DNA of 22,592 nt from UBA1738 sp045658645 (lineage in GTDB: Bacteria > Bacillota > Clostridia > UBA1381), in the NCBI GenBank assembly GCA_045658645.1, contig JAZOVJ010000046.1:1-22592 (forward strand), read 5' to 3'. Under the pieces are notes generated by a model. The model did no database searches, was not told the DNA's origin, and saw nothing but the letters and a program-made list of their open reading frames with translations. The translations under genes and the position numbers were made by a program. Every line of letters begins with the position of its first letter. Positions within the stretch are counted from its first letter, which is position 1. Below, piece by piece: positions 7,256-14,695 of the stretch.

Positions 7256-8137
7256 ATGAGTTACGATTACAAACGTTTAGTGGAGGATGTTGAAAAAATT
7301 TCGGCGAAATATCCATTTATAGAAACAAAGAGTATAGGTCAAAGCGTAATGAAAAAGCCAATTTATTGTCTTAAGATTGGTGACGGTGAGCGGAAACTCT
7401 TTTTGAATGGTGCTCATCACGGACTTGAATATCTGACCTCTGCATTCTTAATGAGATTTTTGTGGGAGTTTGCAAAGGCGGTTTCGGAAGATGCGGAATT
7501 TTTAGGGTATGATGCAAAGGATTTGGCGGAAAATGTAAGCGTTTATGTTGTTCCTATGGTAAATCCTGACGGCGTTGATATTGCAATAAACGGACTTGAC
7601 ATAACTAATCCGTATCATCAGAAATTAATAAGCTCGGTGGGGATACACAGTTTTAATAAGGTATGGCAGTCAAACGCCCGCGGTGTTGATATAAACCATA
7701 ACTATAATGCGGCGTGGCGTGTTGTTCAGGCTCATCCTTGTGAAAGCAAATATGCAGGGCCATATTCGGAGAGTGAGCCGGAAACAAAAGCTGTAGTTGA
7801 GTTTGTAAGGAAAATAAACTTTGATATACTTGTTGCATTCCACTCACAAGGCAGGGAAATTTACTACGATTTTGACGGCACTGTGGCTGAAAATTCAAGA
7901 CGCCTGGCAGAAGAAATGGCAAAGACAAGCGGATATGCCGCCTGTATACCGACAGGAACTGCCGCTTTCGGCGGATGCAAGGACTGGTTTATAAAAGAGT
8001 TTGGCAAAGCAGGTTTTACCATAGAAATAGGCAGTGGTAAAAACCCACTGCCTATGGATAAGCTTGATGAAATTTATAATGAAAATGCCAAAATAATTCT
8101 GAAAGCTATGGAAGAACTATACGAAAAGGTGTATTAA
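7256..8137 (+). CDS. M14 family zinc carboxypeptidase, probable gamma-D-glutamyl-diamino acid peptidase
   Basis: A 293-residue peptidase of the M14 carboxypeptidase A fold. The zinc ligands are visible as H55xxE58 (HHGLE) and His196 (AFHSQG). Arg142 in NARGVDINHNY is the substrate-binding arginine, NPDG at 103-106 is conserved, and Glu257 (FTIEIGSG) is the catalytic acid. The motif set resembles Bacillus-type gamma-D-glutamyl-meso-diaminopimelate peptidases (endopeptidase I group), which cut muropeptides. No signal peptide, LysM or SH3 domain is present, so it should act in the cytosol, perhaps in cell-wall peptide recycling. Specificity is inferred from family likeness. AAAGGCGG precedes ATG at 7256. 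A start-stop ATGTAA with its own GGGG sequence lies 20 bases upstream. The 3' end overlaps the convergent DUF554 gene by 21 bp, with no terminator between them. A 29-base hairpin lies in its coding sequence at 8027-8055. Confidence 0.9.
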   Translation: MSYDYKRLVEDVEKISAKYPFIETKSIGQSVMKKPIYCLKIGDGERKLFLNGAHHGLEYLTSAFLMRFLWEFAKAVSEDAEFLGYDAKDLAENVSVYVVPMVNPDGVDIAINGLDITNPYHQKLISSVGIHSFNKVWQSNARGVDINHNYNAAWRVVQAHPCESKYAGPYSESEPETKAVVEFVRKINFDILVAFHSQGREIYYDFDGTVAENSRRLAEEMAKTSGYAACIPTGTAAFGGCKDWFIKEFGKAGFTIEIGSGKNPLPMDKLDEIYNENAKIILKAMEELYEKVY

Positions 8138-8806
8138 AATCGGCAGGAAAATTGCCGGCACCATATTCATAACCTTAAGCTTTGTAATACCAAGCATATT
8201 AAGTGCAAGACCGATGATGATAAGAGAGCCGGTACAGGTCATATCGCCGATTACGATATCTGTTAAAAACGGTGCTAAAAAATGTGCCAAAAGCACAATT
8301 CCGCCCTGATATATCAATATAGGAAATGCGGATAACAACACACCGACACCAAGTGTTGAAGCAAAAATTATAGCTGCTGTAAAGTCAAGGAGTGACTTTG
8401 TGTAAATCATACTGTTGTCGCCGATAAGTCCTGACTGAAGTGAACCTACAATAGCCATCGCACCAACACAGAATAAAAGACTTGCATTAAAAAACCCTTC
8501 TGCGATTGTTACGTTGTCGGCGTCTTTTTTGAAACGTTTTTCAATGGAATTGCCAAGGTCTGAAAGTCTTTTGTCAAGGTCCAAAAGCTCACCTATTACA
8601 GTACCTATCGCCATAGAGATTATGGTGATAAGCTGATTTTCGCCTTTTGAAAGCCCTGAAATACCGATTAAAAGAGTGCAAAGTCCAAGGGTTTTCATAA
8701 GTGAATCGGAAAGCTTTTTGGGGAAGCGTGAGCCAAGGAAAAGACCTATTGCGCCGCCCAAAATAACCAGTATCATATTAACGAAAGTTCCAAGTAATCC
8801 AATCAT
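8117..8806 (-). CDS. DUF554 family membrane protein (YqgA/YdfK-like)
   Basis: A 229-residue hydrophobic protein of the DUF554 family, which includes E. coli YqgA and B. subtilis YdfK; the function is unknown. Hydrophobic segments suggest six to eight membrane helices, roughly at residues 4-24, 37-52, 57-74, 106-124, 137-160, 165-182, 190-210 and 213-228. A charged loop, DLDKRLSDLGNSIEKRFKK, sits in the first half as in other members. The family is glycine-rich in its first helix (MILVILGGAIGLFLGSRFPKKL), which matches here. TAGGAG at 8814-8819 (minus strand) lies before ATG at 8804-8806, and a good minus-strand promoter is at 8836-8864. Its 3' end runs into the convergent M14 gene. Confidence 0.93.
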   Translation of the reverse strand: MIGLLGTFVNMILVILGGAIGLFLGSRFPKKLSDSLMKTLGLCTLLIGISGLSKGENQLITIISMAIGTVIGELLDLDKRLSDLGNSIEKRFKKDADNVTIAEGFFNASLLFCVGAMAIVGSLQSGLIGDNSMIYTKSLLDFTAAIIFASTLGVGVLLSAFPILIYQGGIVLLAHFLAPFLTDIVIGDMTCTGSLIIIGLALNMLGITKLKVMNMVPAIFLPILIHLFV

Positions 8807-8835
8807 AATAAAACTCCTAAAAAAATGTCCTTTTC

Positions 8836-8864
8836 ATATTAACATAAAATAGAAAAAATGTAAA
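8836..8864 (-). promoter_or_regulatory. Promoter of the DUF554 gene
   Basis: On the minus strand, TTTACA (8859-8864), 17 bases, and TAATAT (8836-8841). It lies 30 bases ahead of the ATG and is back to back with the plus-strand promoter at 8872-8900. Confidence 0.7.
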
Positions 8865-8871
8865 TATCTTG

Positions 8872-8900
8872 TTGAGTATTTGCAAAAAATGTGATATACT
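8872..8900 (+). promoter_or_regulatory. Promoter of the nucleotidyltransferase-murD-M42 run
   Basis: TTGAGT (8872-8877), a 17-base spacer and TATACT (8895-8900), about 40 bases ahead of the start of the tRNA nucleotidyltransferase gene. Genes from 8942 to 16431 are closely spaced and no other strong promoter was noticed between them. Confidence 0.7.
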
Positions 8901-8941
8901 AATAACATGGGATATTATAAACGAAAGGATGGAACGCGCAG

Positions 8942-10282
8942 GTGGAAATGATAGTTTCTAAAAATGCGGAATATATCTTATCTACGCTTGAGTCTGCAGG
9001 CTTTGAGGCCTATATTGTCGGCGGTGCGGTAAGAGACGCCATAATGGGTAAAGTTCCGTCCGATTACGATATTGCAACCAATGCAAAACCTAAAGAGGTT
9101 AAGGCACTTTTTGCCCGAACTATTGACACAGGGTTAAAGCACGGAACTGTGACAGTTATTGAAAACAAAACGGGATACGAGGTTACAACATACAGAGAAG
9201 AATCAGGGTACCGAGACGGCAGGCATCCTGACAGCGTGAATTACGTGGACGAGCTTTCGGGTGACTTAAAACGCCGTGATTTCACCATAAACGCAATGGC
9301 TTATAGCCCAAAACGTGGATTTGTTGACAAATTCGGCGGAGAAGAGGACATAGAAAAGCGTGTTATCAGGTGCGTGGGAATCCCCGAGGAAAGGTTTAAG
9401 GAGGATGCACTTCGTATGCTTCGTGCGGTGCGTTTTGCAGCTTGTCTTGATTTCGAGCTTTCAGAAGATGTCGCCCGTGCCATAAGAAAATGTGCGGTTT
9501 TAATTAAAAATGTAAGCAACGAAAGAATACTCGGGGAGCTTAATAAAATACTTCTTTGCGACAAGCCGTCAAGAATAAAGCTCTTATATGAAACCGGTCT
9601 TATGAAATATATTATACCGGAGCTTTGCAACTGCTTTAATACGGTGCAGAACAACAAATACCACATCTATAACGTGGGCGACCATATTATGAAAGCGGTT
9701 GACAATACACCAAATGACCTGATTTTAAGATGGTCTGCACTATTGCACGATTCAGGAAAGCCTAATTGCCTGTCCCGTGACTCTGCAGGAATAAACCACT
9801 TTTACGGACACCACAGAGAAAGCGTGCGTATTGCAAATGACGTACTTCATAAACTAAGAATGGACAGAGAGTCCATAAACGATATACTTGTTTTAATTGA
9901 AAATCACGATGTAAGGATAGACACATCTCCTGCATCGGTAAAAAGAATGCTTGCAAGGACAGGTGAAAACCTGTTTATGAAGCTTCTGCTTTTGCAGGAG
10001 GCAGATAACAGAGCCAAGAACCTTAAGTTTTTGGACGATAAACTTTCCAAGCTGCAGGCGGTTTATGAACAGTGCCAGATTATTATTGCAGAAAGGCAGC
10101 CGTACCAGATTTCGCAACTGCAGATAAACGGACGCGACCTTTTGAAAATCGGCTTTAAAGCAGGTCGTGAAATCGGGGATATGTTAAAGCTTCTTTTGGA
10201 CGAAGTGGTAATTGACCCGTCACTGAATACACGTGACTATCTGATTAAAAGAGCAATCATACTGAAAAAGAAAAGAAGCTAA
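8942..10282 (+). CDS. cca: CCA tRNA nucleotidyltransferase / poly(A) polymerase family protein with HD domain
   Basis: A 446-residue class II nucleotidyltransferase. The head domain carries GGAVRD at 27-32 and the metal-binding DYD at 41-43, then RRDFTINAMA at 111-120 and ERFKEDALRMLRAVRFA at 150-166, the family's nucleotide-selecting block. An HD phosphohydrolase-like domain follows (ALLHDSGKP, His269-Asp270). The enzyme adds or repairs the CCA end of tRNAs. Both tRNA genes in this window encode CCA, so repair would be its main task. Some Gram-positive relatives only add A or C, and sequence alone does not settle that. The start is uncertain: GTG at 8942 or ATG at 8948, with a poor ribosome binding site for either; an in-frame stop at 8918 excludes anything earlier. 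murD follows 18 bases later. Confidence 0.92.
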   Translation: MEMIVSKNAEYILSTLESAGFEAYIVGGAVRDAIMGKVPSDYDIATNAKPKEVKALFARTIDTGLKHGTVTVIENKTGYEVTTYREESGYRDGRHPDSVNYVDELSGDLKRRDFTINAMAYSPKRGFVDKFGGEEDIEKRVIRCVGIPEERFKEDALRMLRAVRFAACLDFELSEDVARAIRKCAVLIKNVSNERILGELNKILLCDKPSRIKLLYETGLMKYIIPELCNCFNTVQNNKYHIYNVGDHIMKAVDNTPNDLILRWSALLHDSGKPNCLSRDSAGINHFYGHHRESVRIANDVLHKLRMDRESINDILVLIENHDVRIDTSPASVKRMLARTGENLFMKLLLLQEADNRAKNLKFLDDKLSKLQAVYEQCQIIIAERQPYQISQLQINGRDLLKIGFKAGREIGDMLKLLLDEVVIDPSLNTRDYLIKRAIILKKKRS

Positions 10283-10300
10283 AAATTTTGGAGGAATATT

Positions 10301-11656
10301 ATGAAGGTGGATATATTTAAAAAAGAGGTTTTTAATAAAAATATATCGGTAATCGGTATGGGAATATCAAACCGTCCACTTATAAAATATCTTGTAAAAC
10401 TTGGCGCAAAGGTTACGGCATACGATATGCGAACACCCGAAAAGCTTGGGGAAATATATGACGAGTTCTCAGCACTTGGTGTAAAAATCGTAACCGGCGA
10501 AAACTATCTTGATAATCTGACAGGCGAGATTATTTTCAAAACACCGGGACTTCGCTTCGACCATCCCGCGCTTTTAGCAGCAAAGGAAAAGGGAAGCAAA
10601 ATAACAAGTGAAATGGAAGTGTTTTTCGATATCTGCCCTGCCAATATAATTGCGGTAACAGGCAGTGACGGAAAAACCACCACAACAACCCTTATTCATA
10701 AGATGATGACCGAGGCGGGCTATAATACCTACCTTGGCGGAAATATCGGTAATCCGCTTTTAACCGAAGCAGAAAATATGAAAGAGGAAGACTGGGTTAT
10801 TTTAGAGCTTTCAAGCTTCCAGCTTCACACAATTAAGAAATCACCGAAAATTGCGGTTATAACCAACCTGAGCCCTAATCATCTTGATGTTCATAAAGAC
10901 TATCAGGAGTACATTGATGCTAAAAAGAATATAATGCTTTATCAGGGTGAGGGCGACAGGCTTGTCACAAACCGTTCAAATGCCAAAACCTATGAAATCG
11001 GCAAAGAGGCAAAGGGAAGCCTTACAGAATTTTCATCAAAGGAAGATGCTTATATAACCCTAAAGGACGGTAAAATAATGCGGGACGGCAAAGCTGTTTT
11101 GGATGTAGACTGCATTAAAATTCCGGGAATGCATAATGTTGAAAACTATATGGCAGCGATTGGCGCCGTAGAGGGACTTGTAACAGATGATGTAATTTTG
11201 AAGGTTGCAAAAACATTTGGTGGTGTTGAACACCGAATTGAGCTTGTAAGAATTTTAGACGGCGTCAGCTATTATAACAGTTCCATTGACTCAAGTCCGA
11301 ACAGAAGTATAAATACATTAAATGTGTTTAAAGATAAAGTAATAATGATAGCCGGAGGAAAGGATAAGGGAATACCTTATGACGAAATCGGACCGGCACT
11401 TTGTGAAAAGGTGAAGACCTTAATTCTTATCGGCAAAACTGCAGATAAGATTGAAGAAGCCCTGATAAAAGCCGGCGGTGAAAATGTGCCGGTAATAAGG
11501 TGCGAAAGCTATCCCGAAGTGGTTAATACTGCAAGGAGCATAGCAAAAGAGGGAGATACTGTTTTACTGTCTCCTGCATCAACCAGTTTTGATATGTTTG
11601 CTAATTTTGAAGAAAGAGGAAACCTTTATAAGAAGTTAGTCAACGAACTAAAATGA
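10301..11656 (+). CDS. murD: UDP-N-acetylmuramoylalanine--D-glutamate ligase
   Basis: A 451-residue Mur ligase, which adds D-glutamate to UDP-MurNAc-L-alanine in cytoplasmic peptidoglycan precursor synthesis. The N-terminal Rossmann-like domain has VIGMGISNRPLIKYL near residue 17. The ATP loop GSDGKTTTT is at 121-129, preceded by ITSEMEVFF. The central domain shows ITNLSPNHLDVH followed by DAKKNI, which holds the lysine expected to be carbamylated. The C-terminal ligase domain contains YYNSSIDSSPNRS and IAGGKDKG. These features fit MurD rather than MurC, E or F. GGAGG lies before ATG at 10301. It stands outside the classic mur/dcw cluster, between a tRNA-repair gene and the M42 genes. The next gene begins nine bases after its stop. 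Confidence 0.95.
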   Translation: MKVDIFKKEVFNKNISVIGMGISNRPLIKYLVKLGAKVTAYDMRTPEKLGEIYDEFSALGVKIVTGENYLDNLTGEIIFKTPGLRFDHPALLAAKEKGSKITSEMEVFFDICPANIIAVTGSDGKTTTTTLIHKMMTEAGYNTYLGGNIGNPLLTEAENMKEEDWVILELSSFQLHTIKKSPKIAVITNLSPNHLDVHKDYQEYIDAKKNIMLYQGEGDRLVTNRSNAKTYEIGKEAKGSLTEFSSKEDAYITLKDGKIMRDGKAVLDVDCIKIPGMHNVENYMAAIGAVEGLVTDDVILKVAKTFGGVEHRIELVRILDGVSYYNSSIDSSPNRSINTLNVFKDKVIMIAGGKDKGIPYDEIGPALCEKVKTLILIGKTADKIEEALIKAGGENVPVIRCESYPEVVNTARSIAKEGDTVLLSPASTSFDMFANFEERGNLYKKLVNELK

Positions 11657-11665
11657 GGTGTAAAT

Positions 11666-12706
11666 TTGAAAGAGCTTATAAAAGAACTCAGCAATATGAG
11701 AGGTATATCGGGTTACGAATACCGTATAAATGAGAACATTAAGAATATGCTTAAAGACCTTTGTGATGAAGTGTCAATTGATAACCTTGGCAATATAATA
11801 GCTGTGAAAAAATGCGGTAAAGAAGATGCCGGAAAGGTTATGATTGAGGCACATATTGACGAGATTGGTCTTATGGCGGCGGACATTGACGAGAATGGTT
11901 TTATTTCAATCGTGAATGTTGGCGGAATTGACCAGAGAATTTTGCCGTCAGCTGAGGTTATTGTTCATGGAAAACGTGACTTAAAGGGTGTAATCGGCGC
12001 AAAACCTCCGCATCTTTTGCAGGATGGAGAAGCGGATAAAAGCTCAAAAATGAAGGATATGGCAATTGATACAGGATTATCAGCAGAAGAAGTAAAGAAC
12101 CTTGTTTCGATTGGCGACAGTATCACTATGGCGTCTGAGTGTACCGAACTTTTGGGTGACCAATTGACAGGCAAGTCTTTGGACGACAGAGCCTGTGCGG
12201 CAGCTGTAATTACGGTTTTGAAGAATCTTCAAAAGTTAAATTTGCCGGTAGACGTATATGCGGTTTTTGCGGCTAAAGAAGAAGTGGGCGGATTTGGTGC
12301 TATGACTGCGACATACAGCATAAACCCTGACATAGCAATAGCAATTGACGTTTGCCACGGCATAACGCCGGATAACTCAAAGGACGCATACGAAACGGGC
12401 GAGGGGTGTGTTATAACATTAGGCCCGAACATTCACCCAAAAATTTCTGATCGTCTGATTTCTACCGCAAAGGAATACAACATTAAAAACCAGATTGAAG
12501 TTGAGGGCGGAAATACGGGGACAGACGCCTGGGTAATGCAGGTTGTAGGTGATGGAATACCTACGGGTTTGTTGTCCGTTCCGTTGAAATATATGCATAC
12601 TACCGTAGAAACTATTTCAGTTTCTGATGTAAAGGCAGTATCAGATTTATTAACATTTTTCCTGCAGAACTTGGATGGTGAGATGGAGGAATGGATATGC
12701 TTATAA
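11666..12706 (+). CDS. M42 family metallopeptidase, copy 1 of 3
   Basis: A 346-residue aminopeptidase of the M42 (glutamyl aminopeptidase/TET/cellulase M) family. Expected di-metal ligands and catalytic residues are His63 and Asp65 (AHIDEIG), Asp173 (LDDRA), Glu205-Glu206 (AAKEEVGG), Asp228 (IAIDVCHG) and His311 (MHTTVE). M42 enzymes build tetrahedral dodecamers that trim peptides from the N-terminus in the cytosol. The start is TTG at 11666, chosen because GAGGTG at 11655-11660 sits five bases before it and the protein then aligns with copies 2 and 3. This copy is the most diverged of the three: its Glu-Glu block reads AAKEEVGGFGA where the others read TTQEEVGLRGA. Cellulase activity, named in some annotations of this family, is not implied. 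Confidence 0.93.
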   Translation: MKELIKELSNMRGISGYEYRINENIKNMLKDLCDEVSIDNLGNIIAVKKCGKEDAGKVMIEAHIDEIGLMAADIDENGFISIVNVGGIDQRILPSAEVIVHGKRDLKGVIGAKPPHLLQDGEADKSSKMKDMAIDTGLSAEEVKNLVSIGDSITMASECTELLGDQLTGKSLDDRACAAAVITVLKNLQKLNLPVDVYAVFAAKEEVGGFGAMTATYSINPDIAIAIDVCHGITPDNSKDAYETGEGCVITLGPNIHPKISDRLISTAKEYNIKNQIEVEGGNTGTDAWVMQVVGDGIPTGLLSVPLKYMHTTVETISVSDVKAVSDLLTFFLQNLDGEMEEWICL

Positions 12707-13710
12707 AAGAACTTTGCAACCTTTGTGGCGTTAGCGGAAATGAAGGGGAAGTAAGAACCTTTATAAAAGAAAAAATAACTCCATTTGCTGACGAGATTAT
12801 GGTTGACACAATCGGCAACCTTATTGCGCTCAAAAAAGGTGACAATAGCAAAAAAGTAATGGTATCCTGCCATACTGACGAGGTGGGATTTATAATAAGC
12901 GGAATAAATGATAACGGATTTTTGGAATTTAAAACCGTTGGCGGAATTGATACCCGTGTTATAATTTCAAAAAAGGTTACTGTGGGAGCGGGTAAAATTC
13001 CGGGTGTAATCGGTATGAAAGCGGTACATCTGCAGAAGAAGAGTGAGCGTGACAGCGTTCCTGAAGTGTCAGGTCTTTATATAGATATAGGCGCAAAATC
13101 AAAGGATGAAGCACTTTCTAAAGTGAAGCTTGGAGATTATGCAACATTTGACACAAGCTTTGAAATGTTATCAGATGACACTTTTAAGGCAAAGGCTATT
13201 GATGACAGAGCGGGATGCGCAATCTTAACTGAGCTTATAAAAAAGCCGGTGAAGTATGATACTTACTTCTGCTTCACAACTCAGGAAGAGGTTGGTCTTC
13301 GTGGCGCAAGACTTGCAAGCCACAGAATTATGCCGGATATAGCACTTGTAATAGAGGCCACAACCTGTAATGACGTTTACGGATGCGAGGACCATGAGTA
13401 TGTCACAAACATCGGTGGCGGAGCAGTTGTTACTTTTATGGACAGGACTACAATTGTGGATAAAAAGGTAAGAACCTGGCTTTTTGAATCAGCGAAAAGT
13501 GCAGGGATTCCTGTTCAGTATAAACGTGCAACTGCAGGAGGTAATGATGCGGGCAGAATTCACTTGACAGGAGCGGGAATTAAGACGGCATCACTTTCTG
13601 TACCGACAAGATATATTCATTCACCGGCAGGGATTGCATCAATGAAAGATGTTAAGGCAGTAGAGGACTTGGCACAATTGTTTTTAGATAGAATTGACGA
13701 GGTGATTTAA
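12697..13710 (+). CDS. M42 family metallopeptidase, copy 2 of 3
   Basis: A 337-residue M42 aminopeptidase with all expected site residues: His59 and Asp61 (CHTDEVG), Asp169 (AIDDRAG), Glu197-Glu198 (TTQEEVG), Glu220 (VIEATT) at the position that is Asp in copies 1 and 3, and His308 (RYIHSP). Glu at that metal-ligand site occurs in a known subgroup and should still bind metal. An ATG at 12691 is also in frame, but GGAGG at 12685-12689 touches it; ATG at 12697, seven bases away, is the better start. The gene overlaps the end of copy 1 by ten bases. It shares a nearly identical 45-base block with copy 3 (13267-13311 and 14253-14297). Confidence 0.92.
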   Translation: MLIKELCNLCGVSGNEGEVRTFIKEKITPFADEIMVDTIGNLIALKKGDNSKKVMVSCHTDEVGFIISGINDNGFLEFKTVGGIDTRVIISKKVTVGAGKIPGVIGMKAVHLQKKSERDSVPEVSGLYIDIGAKSKDEALSKVKLGDYATFDTSFEMLSDDTFKAKAIDDRAGCAILTELIKKPVKYDTYFCFTTQEEVGLRGARLASHRIMPDIALVIEATTCNDVYGCEDHEYVTNIGGGAVVTFMDRTTIVDKKVRTWLFESAKSAGIPVQYKRATAGGNDAGRIHLTGAGIKTASLSVPTRYIHSPAGIASMKDVKAVEDLAQLFLDRIDEVI

Positions 13711-14678
13711 TGGAACTCTTAAAGAAGCTGACAGGCGTATGGGGACCGTCAGGCTGTGAGGGAAAAGTTGCAGAGCTTATAAAAAAAGAGGTTGAGGCAT
13801 TTTGTGACGAGGTATATACCGATGCTTTGGGGAACCTTGTATGCCGGAAAAAAGGCAGTGGCAAAAAGGTGATGCTTGCATCACATATGGATGAAATCGG
13901 TATAGTTGTCACCTTCATTGACGAAAAGGGTTTTCTTCGCTTTGCAGACGTTGGCGGACTTTATCTCCGCAACTTGATAAACAGAAGAGTGCGATTTGAA
14001 AACGGCGTGCTTGGGGTTATCGGGACAGAAGAAAATAACGAAAAAAGACAGATGTCAAAAATGTTTATTGACATTGGTGCAAATAGCCGTGAGGATGCTG
14101 AAAAGTTGGTTTCTATAGGCGATATGGCAGTCTTTGAGGGCGAGCTTTCCTGCCAGAACGGTAAGATTATTTCAAAGGCATTGGACAACAGGATTGGTTG
14201 CTATGTTTTAATTGAAGCTATGAAAAAGGTGAAGTCAGAAAACGATTTGTATTTCTGTTTCACAACTCAGGAAGAGGTTGGTCTTCGTGGTGCAAGAACA
14301 GCCGCATTTAAAATCGAACCGGAATATGCGTTGTCTGTTGACGTAACAGATATCGGTGACACGCCAAAAGCACCGAAAATGTCGGTTAAGCTTGGAAACG
14401 GTGCTGCAGTAAAGGTTATGGACTATTCAGTTATAACAAGCCACGAGGTAAGAGAAAAGCTGATAGCGGTTGCAGAAAACCGTGGTATCAAGTATCAGCG
14501 TGAGATAATGATGGAGGGCGGAACGGATGCGGGAGTAATCCACTTTACAAAAGGCGGAGTAAAAACCGGCGGAATATCCATTCCTACAAGATATATCCAC
14601 TCACCAAGCGAAATGATAGATGAAAAAGATTTAGAGGCGAGCATTGACCTTTTGGTAGGCTTTGCAGAGGAAATATAA
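13710..14678 (+). CDS. M42 family metallopeptidase, copy 3 of 3
   Basis: A 322-residue M42 aminopeptidase, the shortest of the trio. Site residues are His59 and Asp61 (SHMDEIG), Asp159 (ALDNR), Glu188-Glu189 (TTQEEVGLRG), Asp211 (SVDVTD) and His297 (RYIHSP). The start overlaps the stop of copy 2 in TAATG, with GAGGTG just ahead, so the two are likely translationally coupled. Close coupling of three paralogues suggests coordinated amounts, as would suit a mixed complex or complementary specificities; neither is proven by sequence. The peptide product pool could feed amino acid use. A metal-dependent alcohol dehydrogenase gene follows 17 bases later. Confidence 0.93.
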   Translation: MELLKKLTGVWGPSGCEGKVAELIKKEVEAFCDEVYTDALGNLVCRKKGSGKKVMLASHMDEIGIVVTFIDEKGFLRFADVGGLYLRNLINRRVRFENGVLGVIGTEENNEKRQMSKMFIDIGANSREDAEKLVSIGDMAVFEGELSCQNGKIISKALDNRIGCYVLIEAMKKVKSENDLYFCFTTQEEVGLRGARTAAFKIEPEYALSVDVTDIGDTPKAPKMSVKLGNGAAVKVMDYSVITSHEVREKLIAVAENRGIKYQREIMMEGGTDAGVIHFTKGGVKTGGISIPTRYIHSPSEMIDEKDLEASIDLLVGFAEEI

Positions 14679-14695
14679 GTCTTAAGGAGCAAAAG

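Noticed and set aside
8141..8158. CGGCA/TGCCG inverted repeat just past the M14 stop as a terminator
   Set aside because: Only five base pairs, no T-run on the plus strand, and it lies in the DUF554 coding region.
12433..12873. 146-residue minus-strand frame across the M42 copy 1/copy 2 junction
   Set aside because: Both M42 genes are well supported here by catalytic motifs; the reverse frame is a by-product of their codon use.
13351..13365. Loss of a metal ligand in M42 copy 2 (Glu instead of Asp)
   Set aside because: Glu at this position occurs in a known M42 subgroup and can bind metal; all other site residues are intact, so inactivation is not supported.
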